From: Metallococcus carri
GTDB taxonomy: Bacteria; Actinomycetota; Actinomycetes; Actinomycetales; Dermatophilaceae
NCBI RefSeq assembly: GCF_011440275.1
Contig: NZ_JAAOIV010000008.1
Span: 1-64,000, forward strand
Direction of reading: 5' to 3'
DNA length: 64,000 nt
Shown piece after piece: positions 55,936 through 64,000 of the stretch. The notes beneath the pieces are model-generated. The model was not told the origin of the DNA. It did no database searches and saw nothing but the letters and a program-made list of their open reading frames with translations. Each line of letters opens with the position of its first letter. Within the stretch, counting starts at the first letter, position 1. The position numbers were made by a program, and so were the translations under genes.

Positions 55936-55945
55936 GGCGCCAACT

Positions 55946-56731
55946 CTAGTGAGGCTCGGTCGTCTCCTGCGCAGCCTCTCCGTCGGGGCTCTCGGTCGCG
56001 GGGTCCGGCACCGGCTCGCCGCCCTTGGTCAGGTCGATGGGTGGCTCGTCCTCCTTGGCCAGGTCGATGACCGGCTGGTCGAAGGGGTTGACCAGCTCGA
56101 CGCCGGCGAGCACCTCGGTGATCGCCTCCGGGCTCACCGAGCCCAGCCGCAGCACGACCGGGTCGGCCTTGGTGCAGTCGATGATCGTGGACGGCTCGAC
56201 GTCGGTGCGCGGTCCGCCGTCGAGATAGACCCGCACCGCCGGGCCCAGCGCGAAGCCGGCCTCGGTGACCGTCGTCGCGGCCGCCTCGCCGGTGCGATTG
56301 GCCGAGCTCACCGCGAGCGGGCCGGTCTCGCGCAGCACCGCGAGGGCCACCTCGTCGTCGGGGATGCGCAGCCCGACGGTGCCATTGGTGTCGCCGAGGT
56401 CCCAAGCCAGGGAGGGCTGCGCGCGCAGGACCAGGGTGAGCCCACCGGGCCAGAAGCGTTCCATCAGCCGCTTGGCATAAGACGGAACGTTCATCGCCAG
56501 GCCGTCGACCGCGCGCTGGTCGGGAATCAGCACCGGCGGCGGCATATCCCGACCACGTCCCTTGGCGGCGAGCAACTGCTCGACCGCGTGGGCGTTGAAG
56601 GCGTCGGCGCCAATGCCGTAGACGGTGTCGGTCGGCAGCACGATCAACTCTCCGGCGCGAATCGCCTCCACGGCGGCCGGGACGTTCTCATCGCGGGCTT
56701 TCTGCGTGGTGCAGTCCAGGGCCGGGCTCAC
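55946..56731 (-). CDS. Threonylcarbamoyl-AMP synthase
   Basis: A 261-residue YrdC/Sua5-type protein: [31 protein letters not shown] and [17 protein letters not shown] mark the ATP/threonine/bicarbonate site used in t6A tRNA modification. The core is about 205 residues; a 55-residue acidic, proline-rich tail ([19 protein letters not shown]...) is extra and probably disordered. GTG 56731 has AAGGAG upstream and overlaps the previous stop as GTGA. Confidence 0.9.
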   Translation of the reverse strand: MSPALDCTTQKARDENVPAAVEAIRAGELIVLPTDTVYGIGADAFNAHAVEQLLAAKGRGRDMPPPVLIPDQRAVDGLAMNVPSYAKRLMERFWPGGLTLVLRAQPSLAWDLGDTNGTVGLRIPDDEVALAVLRETGPLAVSSANRTGEAAATTVTEAGFALGPAVRVYLDGGPRTDVEPSTIIDCTKADPVVLRLGSVSPEAITEVLAGVELVNPFDQPVIDLAKEDEPPIDLTKGGEPVPDPATESPDGEAAQETTEPH

Positions 56732-57891
56732 TGATCGCTCCTTGTCGCAGTCGAGGATGCCTCGAAGTCTCGCGCACCCTCGGGGTTGGGCGCCGGCCAG
56801 GTCCACTCCCCCTTGTCCCAGGCCCGCGCGAGCCCATCGCGGTATGGCGCCGGGTCCAGTCCCGCGGTCGCCAGCCAGTCAGCGTCGAAATAGGTATGCC
56901 GATAGCGGTCCCCGCCATCGCAGAGCAGCGTGACGATGGATCCCTGCTCGCCCCGCTCCCGCATCTCGCAGGCGAGCCGGAGCGCGCCATACAGATTGGT
57001 GCCAGTCGATCCGCCAGCGAAAAGCCCTGTGCGATCACGCAATTCGTGGATTGCCGCGATCGATGCGGCATCGGAGACGCGGATCATCCGGTCCACCACG
57101 GACGCCTGGAAGGACGGCTCCATCCGCGGGCGGCCGATGCCTTCGATGCGCGAGCCCCGGCCGGTGACCAGGTGCGGGTCGCGGTCGACCCAGCCGCCGA
57201 AGAAGGCAGAGTTTTCCGGGTCGACCACACACAGCTTGGTGGGCAAGCCGCGATAGCGCAGGAACCGCCCGACGGTGGCGCTGGTGCCGCCAGTGCCCGC
57301 ACCGACGACCACCCAGGCCGGCACCGGATGCCGCTCCAGGTGCATCTGGTCGAAGATCGACTCGGCGATGTTGTTATTGCCCCGCCAGTCGGTGGCGCGC
57401 TCGGCATAGGTGAACTGGTCCAGATAATGGCCGCCGGTCTCGTCGGCCACCTCCTGGGCCCGCGCATAGACCTCGCCGGCGTCGTCGACGAAATCGCAGC
57501 GGCCGCCATACCGCTCGATGAGGGCGATCTTCTCGGCACTGATGGTGCGCGGCATCACGGCGACGAAGGGCAGGCCGAGCAGCCGGGCGAAATAGGCCTC
57601 GCTCACCGCCGTCGACCCGCTGGAGGCTTCGACCACCGTGGAGTCTCGGCGGATCCAGCCGTTGCACAGGGCGTAGAGGAACAGGCTGCGGGCCAGGCGG
57701 TGCTTGAGGCTGCCCGTGGGGTGGGTCGACTCGTCCTTGAGATAGAGGTCGACGCCGAAGTCCTCCGGCAAGTGCAGCGGGATCAGGTGGGTGTCGGCCG
57801 AGCGATTTGCGTCGGCTTCGACCGTGCGCACCGCCCAGGTGACCCAGTCTCGATCGCGATCGCTGCAGCGGAGCACATCGTCGGGCGCCAT
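56728..57891 (-). CDS. Cds1-like PLP enzyme (cysteine synthase/desulfhydrase family)
   Basis: A 387-residue fold-type II PLP enzyme. The Schiff-base lysine is Lys63 in [34 protein letters not shown] and [17 protein letters not shown] are the phosphate-binding loops. It resembles mycobacterial Cds1 (Rv3684), an L-cysteine desulfhydrase producing sulfide, pyruvate and ammonia, more than CysK. It is first in an operon with sua5 and glyA, overlapping sua5 by four bases. Confidence 0.85.
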   Translation of the reverse strand: MAPDDVLRCSDRDRDWVTWAVRTVEADANRSADTHLIPLHLPEDFGVDLYLKDESTHPTGSLKHRLARSLFLYALCNGWIRRDSTVVEASSGSTAVSEAYFARLLGLPFVAVMPRTISAEKIALIERYGGRCDFVDDAGEVYARAQEVADETGGHYLDQFTYAERATDWRGNNNIAESIFDQMHLERHPVPAWVVVGAGTGGTSATVGRFLRYRGLPTKLCVVDPENSAFFGGWVDRDPHLVTGRGSRIEGIGRPRMEPSFQASVVDRMIRVSDAASIAAIHELRDRTGLFAGGSTGTNLYGALRLACEMRERGEQGSIVTLLCDGGDRYRHTYFDADWLATAGLDPAPYRDGLARAWDKGEWTWPAPNPEGARDFEASSTATRSDQ

Positions 57892-58021
57892 GGGCCGACA
57901 GCCTAGTTCGTGTCTGGCCGCTACCCCTTCGGGTGGATGTTGGGTCCCGGTGCGGCGCTCTGCCCACCTGGCGGCCCGGCGCGCCTAGCGTGATGGTGCC
58001 CTTCGGACTTAGGAGTCGCTC

Positions 58022-58249
58022 ATGGTTCTGCTGATCCTCGGCATCATCCTCGGCGTGGTCGGTGTCATTCTGCTCACCGGCGCCGTCGCCTTGCCCGCCT
58101 CGATTGCCAACAGCATCGCGCCGAACACCCTCGGTTGGATCCTGCTCGTCGCAGGCATCATCGCGCTCGTCGCCGGGCTGCTGGCGATGCGCCGCCGGCG
58201 CACCACCGTGGTGGACCGAACGGTGGACCGCCCCGTCGACCGCTACTGA
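58022..58249 (+). CDS. DUF6458-type small membrane protein
   Basis: A 75-residue protein with two transmembrane helices (LLILGIILGVVGVILLTGAVAL and LGWILLVAGIIALVAGLLAM) and a basic tail (RRRRTTVVDRTVDRPVDRY). AGGAG precedes the ATG. Such proteins are widespread in actinobacteria; no function is known. Confidence 0.8.
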   Translation: MVLLILGIILGVVGVILLTGAVALPASIANSIAPNTLGWILLVAGIIALVAGLLAMRRRRTTVVDRTVDRPVDRY

Positions 58250-58315
58250 GCACGAGCGAAGTCGGCCCGCTGCACACCCGCGGCACGAACGCCGGCCCGC
58301 GACCGTCATACGGTC

Positions 58316-58873
58316 ATGACAGTCAACGGTCCGCCCGGCTTCGTGCGTCCGCCCGGCGTCGTCTGGCCGATCCTCGCTGTGCTGACCTTCGCCTGTGCGG
58401 CCAGTCTCAACGCTGTGGTGATCGCCAGCACGGTGCAGGACGCCGAACGCTATCCCTATGCCGACAGCGGCGCACCGATCATGGTGTTGGCCTTGGTGAT
58501 GCTCACCGGCTGGACGCCCTTGGTGCTGTTGGTCTGGCCGTGGTGGGCGTCTCGCATGTCGATGCTCTGCCGCGCTCCCCGCGCCTCGCTGCGCTCGATC
58601 AGCACGTCGCTCGGGGTGCGGCCGCCGCTCATCGGGTGGTCCGGCTGGCTCGCGGTGAAGCTACTGATGCCGTGCGCGATCGCGCTGACCGTTTGGCAGT
58701 TCGTCGCAGAACGGCATCACCTGTCGGCCTCGCTGGTCTATCTGCAGTTGTTGATCTTCGCCGCATGGGCCGGCACCGCGATCCAGCAACTCGCGCGCTG
58801 CCAGAGCGCGGTCGAGGGGCTCCGGCTGCAGGCGCACTGGGCGGCGCCCCGTCAGTGGCCAGGTGCACGATGA
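58316..58873 (+). CDS. Hypothetical membrane protein
   Basis: A 185-residue protein with four hydrophobic segments (VWPILAVLTFACAASLNAVVIAST; IMVLALVMLTGWTPLVLLVWPWWA; GWSGWLAVKLLMPCAIALTVWQFV; SLVYLQLLIFAAWAGTAI). I do not recognise the family. Its TGA overlaps the ATG of the pentapeptide-repeat gene (ATGA), so the two are coupled. Confidence 0.7.
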   Translation: MTVNGPPGFVRPPGVVWPILAVLTFACAASLNAVVIASTVQDAERYPYADSGAPIMVLALVMLTGWTPLVLLVWPWWASRMSMLCRAPRASLRSISTSLGVRPPLIGWSGWLAVKLLMPCAIALTVWQFVAERHHLSASLVYLQLLIFAAWAGTAIQQLARCQSAVEGLRLQAHWAAPRQWPGAR

Positions 58874-59442
58874 GTCCCGTGGAGATCACCGATCAGGACC
58901 TGACCCGCGCCGACCTCGAAGAGTTGCTGCGCACCACGACCGAGCCGTTGACATTCACTCGCTGCGCGCTGCGCGGCGAGGACCTGCGCGACCTCGACCT
59001 CACCGAGGTGACCTTCGAGGAGTGCGCGCTCGACGGCGCCCTGCTGCAGAACGCCTCGCTCGGCGGCGCGGTCTTCACCGGTTGCCGGATGACCGGCGCC
59101 AACCTCGAGCGCACCCGCGGCCTCGGCTTCGAACTCAAGCGGTGCAATCTGTTCGGCGCCAACCTGATCGGGGCGTCCCTGGCCAATGTCGACCTGTCCG
59201 GCTGTCGCTTCACCGAGGCCGAACTGCGCGGCACCGACCTGCACGGCTCGACCTTCGACGGCTGTGACCTCGCCGGCGCCGATCTGTATGACGCCAACCT
59301 GCGCGACGCGGACCTGCGCGGTGCCAACCTCGGCCCGTGCGAGCTGGAGCGGCTGCGGGTGCTCAAGGGCGCGGTCATCACCCGCGATCAGGCAGCGACG
59401 ATCGTCGCCGAACTCACCGGCTGCACCGTGCTCGACGCGTGA
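58870..59442 (+). CDS. Pentapeptide-repeat protein (MfpA/Qnr-like fold)
   Basis: A 190-residue protein. From about residue 38 it is built of A(D/N)LxX pentapeptides (LRDLDLTEVTFEECALDGALLQNASLGGAVF, then FGANLIGASLANVDLSGCRF and DLYDANLRDADLRGANL), predicted to form a right-handed quadrilateral beta-helix. MfpA and Qnr proteins of this fold mimic DNA and bind gyrase, but many pentapeptide proteins do other things, so gyrase binding is only a possibility. Last gene of the plus-strand trio inserted between cds1 and prmC. Confidence 0.88.
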   Translation: MSPVEITDQDLTRADLEELLRTTTEPLTFTRCALRGEDLRDLDLTEVTFEECALDGALLQNASLGGAVFTGCRMTGANLERTRGLGFELKRCNLFGANLIGASLANVDLSGCRFTEAELRGTDLHGSTFDGCDLAGADLYDANLRDADLRGANLGPCELERLRVLKGAVITRDQAATIVAELTGCTVLDA

Positions 59443-59447
59443 GGCGC

Positions 59448-59810
59448 GACGCGCCGAGCACACGCCCCACCCCGGCGCGTCACCGTCAACCAGCGACCGC
59501 GACGCGCCGAGAGCACGCCCCGCCCCGGCGCGTCCGCGTCAACCAGCGACTGCGACGCGCCGAGAGCACGCCCCGCCCCGGCGCGTCCGCGTCAACCAGC
59601 GACTGCGACGCGCCGAGAGCACGCCCCGCCCCGGCGCGTCACCGTCAACCAGCGACCGCGACGCGCCGAGAACACGCCCCGCCCCGGCGCGTCACCGTCA
59701 ACCAGCGACCGCGACGCGCCGAGAACACGCCCCGCCCCGGCGCGTCCGCGTCAACCAGCGACCGCGACGCGCCGAGGGTAGGCCGATCCCGGGCGTGTCG
59801 CGGCGCCACC
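59448..59810. repeat. 53-bp tandem hairpin repeat, six full units plus a degenerate seventh
   Basis: Fills the 387-bp gap between the convergent pentapeptide and prmC genes. Units start at 59448, 59501, 59554, 59607, 59660 and 59713, with a decayed copy from 59766. Each holds a 9-bp inverted repeat GACGCGCCG...CGGCGCGTC around a 16-base loop rich in C, then a linker with GTCAACCAGCGAC. The period is not a multiple of three, so it is not coding. Variation is confined to a few positions (for example GTCACC/GTCCGC after the second arm, and GACCGC/GACTGC at the end). Confidence 0.9.
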
Positions 59811-59829
59811 GCCTCGGTCAGCGCCTTGG

Positions 59830-60663
59830 TCAGCGGCGGGCGATCGCGAAGCGGGGGCGCCCGGTCAGGTCGGGCACGTCATACGGCTCGGTCCACCCGG
59901 CGCGTGCGAGCGCGGCTGGCAGCGAATCCCCTTGTGTCTCAGCGTGTTCCATCACGAGCGTGCCGCCGGGTCGGAGGAGCGCGCTGGCTCGGGCAGCCAC
60001 CTCCAGCGGGATGCGCAGGCCGTCGGCGCTGCCGCCATACAGCGCGACGTCCGGGTCGTGATCGCGCACCTCGGGGTCGACCGGGACCATCCCCGCCGGG
60101 ATGTATGGCGGGTTGCTCACCACCACGTCGATCTCACCGTCCAGCTCAGGGAAGGCGGCCCGGGCATCACCGAGACGCAGATCCACCGTGGGGGCGAGCG
60201 CGTCCCGGTTGAGCAACGCCCAGGCATGGGCGTGCTCGGAGACCTCGACCGCGCCGACGAACGCGTCCGGACGCTCGACCGCGAGGGCCAGCGCGATCGC
60301 TCCGGAGCCGGTGCCGAGATCCACGACCCGGCCACCGTCGGGCAGCACCGCCAGCACGAGGTCGACGATCGACTCGGTCTCGGGGCGCGGCACGAAGACG
60401 CCGGGACCGACCTTCAGGGTCAGCCCGCGGAAGTGGGCCACCCCGGTCAGATGTTGCAGCGGCACGCGCTCGGCGCGCAGCGCCACCAACTCCTCGAACC
60501 GCTCCGCGACTTGCGGCGACGGGGCGCGGCCGAGCACCAGCGCGGCCCGCACGTCGGGCACATCCCAGACATGCTCCAGCAGCGCGAGGGCATCGACATC
60601 CGGCGACGAAACCCCTTGGGCCGCAAGACGATCCGCCGCCTCACGCAGCAGCGAGCGCGTCAC
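59830..60663 (-). CDS. prmC: Peptide chain release factor N5-glutamine methyltransferase
   Basis: A 277-residue Rossmann-fold methyltransferase. [16 protein letters not shown] binds SAM, and [13 protein letters not shown] holds the NPPY catalytic motif that methylates the GGQ glutamine of release factors. An N-terminal helical domain (1-85) contacts the release factor. Its start overlaps the prfA stop by four bases, pairing modifier and substrate. Confidence 0.95.
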   Translation of the reverse strand: MTRSLLREAADRLAAQGVSSPDVDALALLEHVWDVPDVRAALVLGRAPSPQVAERFEELVALRAERVPLQHLTGVAHFRGLTLKVGPGVFVPRPETESIVDLVLAVLPDGGRVVDLGTGSGAIALALAVERPDAFVGAVEVSEHAHAWALLNRDALAPTVDLRLGDARAAFPELDGEIDVVVSNPPYIPAGMVPVDPEVRDHDPDVALYGGSADGLRIPLEVAARASALLRPGGTLVMEHAETQGDSLPAALARAGWTEPYDVPDLTGRPRFAIARR

Positions 60664-61745
60664 GCGCCCTCCGCCACCGCCGCCATCCGGGCCGCCTCAT
60701 CGGCCGCCACGGCGGAGTCGATGACCGGCCCCAGATCACCGTCCAGCACGGCATCCAGGTTGTAGGACTTGTAGCCCGTGCGGTGGTCGGCGATGCGGTT
60801 CTCGGGGAAGTTGTAGGTGCGGATCCGCTCGCTGCGGTCCATCGTGCGCACCTGCGAGCGCCGCGCGGCCGAGGCCTCGGCGTCGCGCTCGTCCTGCTGC
60901 AGCTGCCGCAGCCGGGCGCGTAGCACGCGCAGCGCCGACTCCTTGTTCTGCAGCTGGGACTTCTCGTTTTGACAGGACACGACCGTGCCGGTCGGCAGAT
61001 GGGTGATGCGCACCGCCGAGTCGGTCGTGTTGACGCTCTGCCCGCCCGGACCGGATGACCGGTAGACATCGATCTTCAGGTCGTTGGGCCCGAACTCGAT
61101 CTCCGAGTCGTCTTCTTCGATGTCGGGCATGACCAGCACGCCCGCGGCCGAGGTGTGGATGCGTCCCTGCGACTCGGTGACCGGCACCCGCTGCACGCGG
61201 TGCACACCGCCTTCGTACTTCAGCCGGGCCCACGGTGCGGTCCCCGGCTCCGGCGTCCCCTTGGCCTGCACCTGCAGGCGGACGTCGGTGTAGCCACCGA
61301 GGTCGGTCTCGGTGGCGTCGGTGATGACGGCCCGCCAGCCGGCGCGCTCGGCATACCGCAGGTACATCCGCACCAGGTCGCCCGCAAACAGCGCGGACTC
61401 CTCCCCGCCGGCGCCGGCCTTGACCTCGATGATCACATCGCGGTCGTCGTCCTCGTCACGCGGCAACAGCAGGGTGCGCAGCCGCTGCTCGGCCTCGCCG
61501 AGCTGCTCCTCCAGGGCGGGGACCTCCTCGGCGAAGGACTCGTCCTCGGTCGCCAGTTCGCGGGCCGCGCCGAGGTCGTCGCGGGCCTGCTCCCAGGCGC
61601 GGTATGCCGCGACCGTCGGGCCGAGGGCGGCATACCTCTTGTTCACCCGGCGCAGCGCGGCGGGATCAGAATGGATGGCGGGGTCAGCGAGCTGCCGCTC
61701 AAGGTCGGCATACTCCGCGACGACCGCTGCGGCGGATTCGAGCAT
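60660..61745 (-). CDS. prfA: Peptide chain release factor 1
   Basis: A 361-residue class I release factor. The GGQ loop is [10 protein letters not shown] and the codon-recognition region falls around [25 protein letters not shown] (the PxT element here reads PVT). It decodes UAA and UAG. ATG 61745 gives the usual length; the longer frame crosses the terminator at 61783-61810. Confidence 0.96.
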   Translation of the reverse strand: MLESAAAVVAEYADLERQLADPAIHSDPAALRRVNKRYAALGPTVAAYRAWEQARDDLGAARELATEDESFAEEVPALEEQLGEAEQRLRTLLLPRDEDDDRDVIIEVKAGAGGEESALFAGDLVRMYLRYAERAGWRAVITDATETDLGGYTDVRLQVQAKGTPEPGTAPWARLKYEGGVHRVQRVPVTESQGRIHTSAAGVLVMPDIEEDDSEIEFGPNDLKIDVYRSSGPGGQSVNTTDSAVRITHLPTGTVVSCQNEKSQLQNKESALRVLRARLRQLQQDERDAEASAARRSQVRTMDRSERIRTYNFPENRIADHRTGYKSYNLDAVLDGDLGPVIDSAVAADEAARMAAVAEGA

Positions 61746-61782
61746 GACGACCTCCGAGGGGCGAACGGGCGGGAACGCGAAC

Positions 61783-61810
61783 GCCGGTCCCACCAAAGGG
61801 CGGGACCGGC
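61783..61810 (-). terminator. Hairpin between rpmE and prfA
   Basis: A perfect 9-bp stem GCCGGTCCC (61783-61791) / GGGACCGGC (61802-61810) with a 10-base loop, in the 78-bp gap after rpmE. No T-run is visible on the minus strand; it may attenuate read-through into prfA. Confidence 0.5.
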
Positions 61811-61823
61811 GTGTGCGGGAAAG

Positions 61824-62039
61824 CTACTTGGCGGCCTTCTTGCCGTAGCGCTGCTCGAAGCGAGCGACGCGACCACCGGTGTCCAGGATCTTCTGCTTGC
61901 CGGTGTAGAACGGGTGGCAGTTGCTGCAGACCTCGACGTTGATCTTGCCGGCCTCGGCGGTGCTGCGCGTGGTGAACTGAGCACCACAGCTGCAGGTGAC
62001 CAGCGTGTCGCTGTAGGTCGGGTGCAGGTCCTTCTTCAC
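61824..62039 (-). CDS. rpmE: Ribosomal protein L31 (zinc-binding form)
   Basis: A 71-residue L31. Zinc ligands are supplied by CSCG (16-19) and CSNC (37-40), the C+ form. The C-terminal [12 protein letters not shown] is typical. The GTG start at 62039 has GAGGAG seven bases upstream. An apparent 421-residue frame continuing upstream is caused by the 51-bp repeats, whose length is a multiple of three. Confidence 0.95.
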   Translation of the reverse strand: MKKDLHPTYSDTLVTCSCGAQFTTRSTAEAGKINVEVCSNCHPFYTGKQKILDTGGRVARFEQRYGKKAAK

Positions 62040-62194
62040 GGGTGTTCTCCTCGTCTTCGGGTGTTCCCGGGTCGCAAGCGACGGGCGTCGTGCGTGAACC
62101 GGGACCGACGTAACAGTCTGCCAGAGCGGCAGACACCCTCCAAAACGGCGACGCCTGGTGCGGTATTCCGGGGGCGCGTTTGTGGCGGTGGTGC

Positions 62195-63058
62195 TCACCC
62201 AGGAGCGGCACCGATCGCCCAGTTGGGCGTTTTGTGCCGGCGCGCCCACCCAGCAGGGGCACCGATCGCCCAGTTGGGCGTTCTGCGCGGAAACGCCGAC
62301 CCAGGAGGCGCACCGATCGCCCAAGTGGGCGTTTTGTGCCGACGCGCCCACCCAACGGCAGCACCGATCGCCCAGTTGGGCGTTCTGCGCGGAAGCGCCG
62401 ACCCAGGAGGCGCACCGATCGCCCAAGTGGGCGTTTTGTGCCGGCGCGCCCACCCAGCAGGGGCACCGATCGCCCAGTTGGGCGTTTTGTGCCGACGCGC
62501 CCACCCAGCAGGGGCACCGATCGTCCACGTGGGCGTTTTGCGCGGAAACGCCGACCCAGGAGGCGCACCGATCGCCCAGTTGGGCGTTTTGTGCCGACGC
62601 GCCCACCCAGGAGCGGCACCGATCGCCCAAGTGGGCGTTTTGTGCCGGCGCGCCCACCCAGGAGCGGCACCGATCGCCCAGTTGGGCGTTTTGTGCCGAC
62701 GCGCCCACCCAGCAGGGGCACCGATCGCCCAAGTGGGCGTTTTGTGCCGACGCGCCCACCCAGGAGCGGCACCGATCGCCCACGTGGGCGTTCTGCGCAA
62801 CAACGCCCACCCAGCAGGCGCGCGGATCGCCCCCGTTTTGTGCCGACGCGCCCACCCAGCAGGGGCACCGATCGCCCAGTTGGGCGTTTTGTGCCGGCGC
62901 GCCCACCCAGGAGGCGCGCGGATCGCCCAGTTGGGCGTTCTGCGCGGAAACGCCGACCCAGGAGGCGCACCGATCGCCCACGTGGGCGTTTTGTGCCGAC
63001 GCGCCCACCCAACGGCAGCACCGATCGCCCAGTTGGGCGTTTTGTGCCGACGCGCCGC
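62195..63058. repeat. 51-bp tandem repeat array, 17 units
   Basis: Occupies nearly all of the 1.1-kb gap between rpmE and rho. The consensus unit contains CACCCAGSAGSSGCACCGAT, CGCCCA-NN-TGGGCG and TTTTGTGCCGACGCGCC. The palindromic core CGCCCA-NN-TGGGCG is nearly invariant, while its two central bases vary (GT, AG, CG). Unit 13 (about 62821-62850) has a small internal deletion. Read on the plus strand each core is a GC hairpin followed by TTTT, resembling a mini-terminator. The 17-codon period keeps several frames open ([17 protein letters not shown]-type peptides), but no start, ribosome site or third-position bias supports coding. 62040-62194 and 63059-63136 hold nothing recognisable. Confidence 0.9.
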
Positions 63059-63136
63059 CGTCAGTCCTTACCCTCTGGACCGACTCCACGCCGCCCTCCG
63101 GGCCTCACTACGTTCCGGGTCCTCGAGCGGCTGTCG

Positions 63137-64000
63137 TCAGTCCTCGTCGTCGAGCTTGATCGAACTCGTCTGCTGCACCTGGACCAGGAACTCGTAGTTG
63201 CTCTTGGTCTTGCGCAGACGGTCGAGCAGCAACTCGATGCCCTGCTGGGAGTCGAGCGCGGCGAGCACCCGGCGCAGCTTCCACATGATCTTGAGTTCGT
63301 CGCCGGAGAGCAGGATCTCTTCGCGCCGGGTGGAGGACTGGTTGACGTCCACCGCCGGGAAGATGCGGCGCTCGGCGAGCTGACGCGACAGGCGCAGCTC
63401 CCAGTTGCCGGTGCCCTTGAACTCCTCGAAGATCACCTCGTCCATCTTCGAACCGGACTCGATGAGCGCGGTCGCGAGGATGGTGAGCGAGCCGCCATTC
63501 TCGATATTGCGGGCCGCGCCGAAGAACTTCTTCGGCGGGTAGAGCGCCGCCGAGTCGACACCGCCGGACATGATCCGGCCGCTCGCCGGGGCCGCCAGGT
63601 TGTAGGCGCGGCCGAGGCGGGTGATGCCATCGAGCAGCACCACGACATCCTGACCCAGCTCGACCAGGCGCTTGGCCCGCTCGATCGCCAGCTCCGCGAC
63701 CGCGGTGTGGTCGGACGCCGGACGGTCGAAGGTCGAGGAGATGACCTCGCCCTTGACCGAGCGCTCGAAGTCGGTGACCTCCTCCGGGCGCTCGTCGACG
63801 AGCACGACCATCAGGTGGCACTCGGGGTTGTTGGTGGTGATCGCGTTGGCGATCGACTGCATCACCAGGGTCTTACCGGCCTTGGCCGGCGCGACGATCA
63901 GGCCACGCTGGCCCTTGCCGATCGGGGCGATCAGGTCAATGACGCGGTTGGTGAGGTGCTTCGGGTCGTCCTCCAGCCGCAGTCGCTCCTGCGGGTAGAG
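63137..64000 (-). CDS. rho: Transcription termination factor Rho (3' part)
   Basis: The final 287 codons or so of rho; the frame is open to the window edge. [21 protein letters not shown] is the P-loop region, followed by [21 protein letters not shown], the Q-loop/R-loop region with [27 protein letters not shown], and the C-terminal [32 protein letters not shown]. The RNA-binding N-terminal domain, including any actinobacterial insert, is outside the window. The gene ends just before the 51-bp array. Confidence 0.96.
   Translation of the reverse strand, partial: LYPQERLRLEDDPKHLTNRVIDLIAPIGKGQRGLIVAPAKAGKTLVMQSIANAITTNNPECHLMVVLVDERPEEVTDFERSVKGEVISSTFDRPASDHTAVAELAIERAKRLVELGQDVVVLLDGITRLGRAYNLAAPASGRIMSGGVDSAALYPPKKFFGAARNIENGGSLTILATALIESGSKMDEVIFEEFKGTGNWELRLSRQLAERRIFPAVDVNQSSTRREEILLSGDELKIMWKLRRVLAALDSQQGIELLLDRLRKTKSNYEFLVQVQQTSSIKLDDED

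Noticed and set aside
62195-63058. Possible CRISPR array
   Set aside because: Units are nearly identical from end to end with no unique spacers of constant length, and no cas genes are present. The same applies to the 59.4-kb and 0.1-kb repeats.
61824-63089. A 421-residue rpmE fusion protein
   Set aside because: L31 is a 71-residue protein with its own GTG and ribosome site at 62039; the upstream extension is only repeat sequence.
62158-63159. A 333-residue ORF with 17-residue repeats, and similar long frames on both strands in the same span
   Set aside because: The 51-bp period is a multiple of three, so any frame without a stop stays open. There is no ribosome site, the frames exist on both strands, and the related 8.5-kb array has a different flank that breaks the peptide pattern.

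Overview
High-GC actinobacterial DNA, probably Micrococcales (a Dermacoccaceae/Intrasporangiaceae-like genome). The basis is GC-rich codon use, frequent GTG starts, many apparently leaderless promoters, a NucS mismatch endonuclease, and a typical actinobacterial rho-rpmE-prfA-prmC-sua5-glyA-wecA-atp gene order on the minus strand at the right end of the window.

Layout. 0-0.7 kb: 3' end of an IS110-like transposase, then a composite hairpin repeat region. 0.7-6 kb: minus-strand cluster of an ATP-grasp protein and two alpha/beta-hydrolases, followed by a YbbN-like thioredoxin/TPR protein and a NodB-like lipoprotein. 6-8.5 kb: MarR regulator and an IcmA-type acyl-CoA mutase. 8.5-8.8 kb: a 51-bp tandem repeat. 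9-12.7 kb: thiamine-binding protein, two CNNM/CorC proteins, DUF2891. 12.7-17.4 kb: a 5-oxoproline cluster, with a DUF969/DUF979 permease, a GntR regulator and pxpABC, and matching operators on either side of gntR. 17.4-20.1 kb: meaB, thiolase and methylmalonyl-CoA epimerase. 20-26.9 kb: DUF4395, zinc-binding protein, two-part hydroxyacyl-CoA dehydrogenase, nucS, gamma-glutamyltransferase, STAS protein, PduO-type cobalamin adenosyltransferase, DUF2550 and atpC.

27-45.8 kb is an apparent insertion that separates atpC from atpD by about 19 kb. It carries an AsnB fused to an F420-0:glutamate-ligase-like domain, a diiron oxygenase with an FprB-type reductase and TetR, a secreted lipase, a DMT-type exporter, a complete-looking acetoin/butanediol catabolic locus (SDR, acoX, acoA, acoB, acoC, acoR) with shared GTTGC-N5-GTTGC motifs, a truncated HIT-like protein, a nucleobase permease, an MFS transporter and a toxin-antitoxin-like pair. 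45.9-52.6 kb: atpB-E-F-H-A-G-D, ended by a perfect bidirectional terminator. 52.7-64 kb: AtpZ/AtpI-like proteins, WecA/MraY-like transferase, glyA, sua5, a Cds1-like PLP enzyme, an inserted plus-strand trio ending in a pentapeptide-repeat protein, a 53-bp repeat array, prmC, prfA, rpmE, a 17-unit 51-bp repeat array, and the 3' part of rho.

Genes that cooperate: acyl-CoA mutase, MeaB, epimerase and the adenosyltransferase all serve B12-dependent acyl-CoA rearrangement, with the thiolase and hydroxyacyl-CoA dehydrogenase supplying beta-oxidation steps. PxpABC and its permease recycle 5-oxoproline, with gamma-glutamyltransferase a plausible source. The most unusual features are the split ATP synthase operon, several families of short tandem hairpin repeats between genes (one of them, 51 bp, in two arrays 54 kb apart), an over-represented GTATGNC word, and the AsnB/CofE-like fusion.
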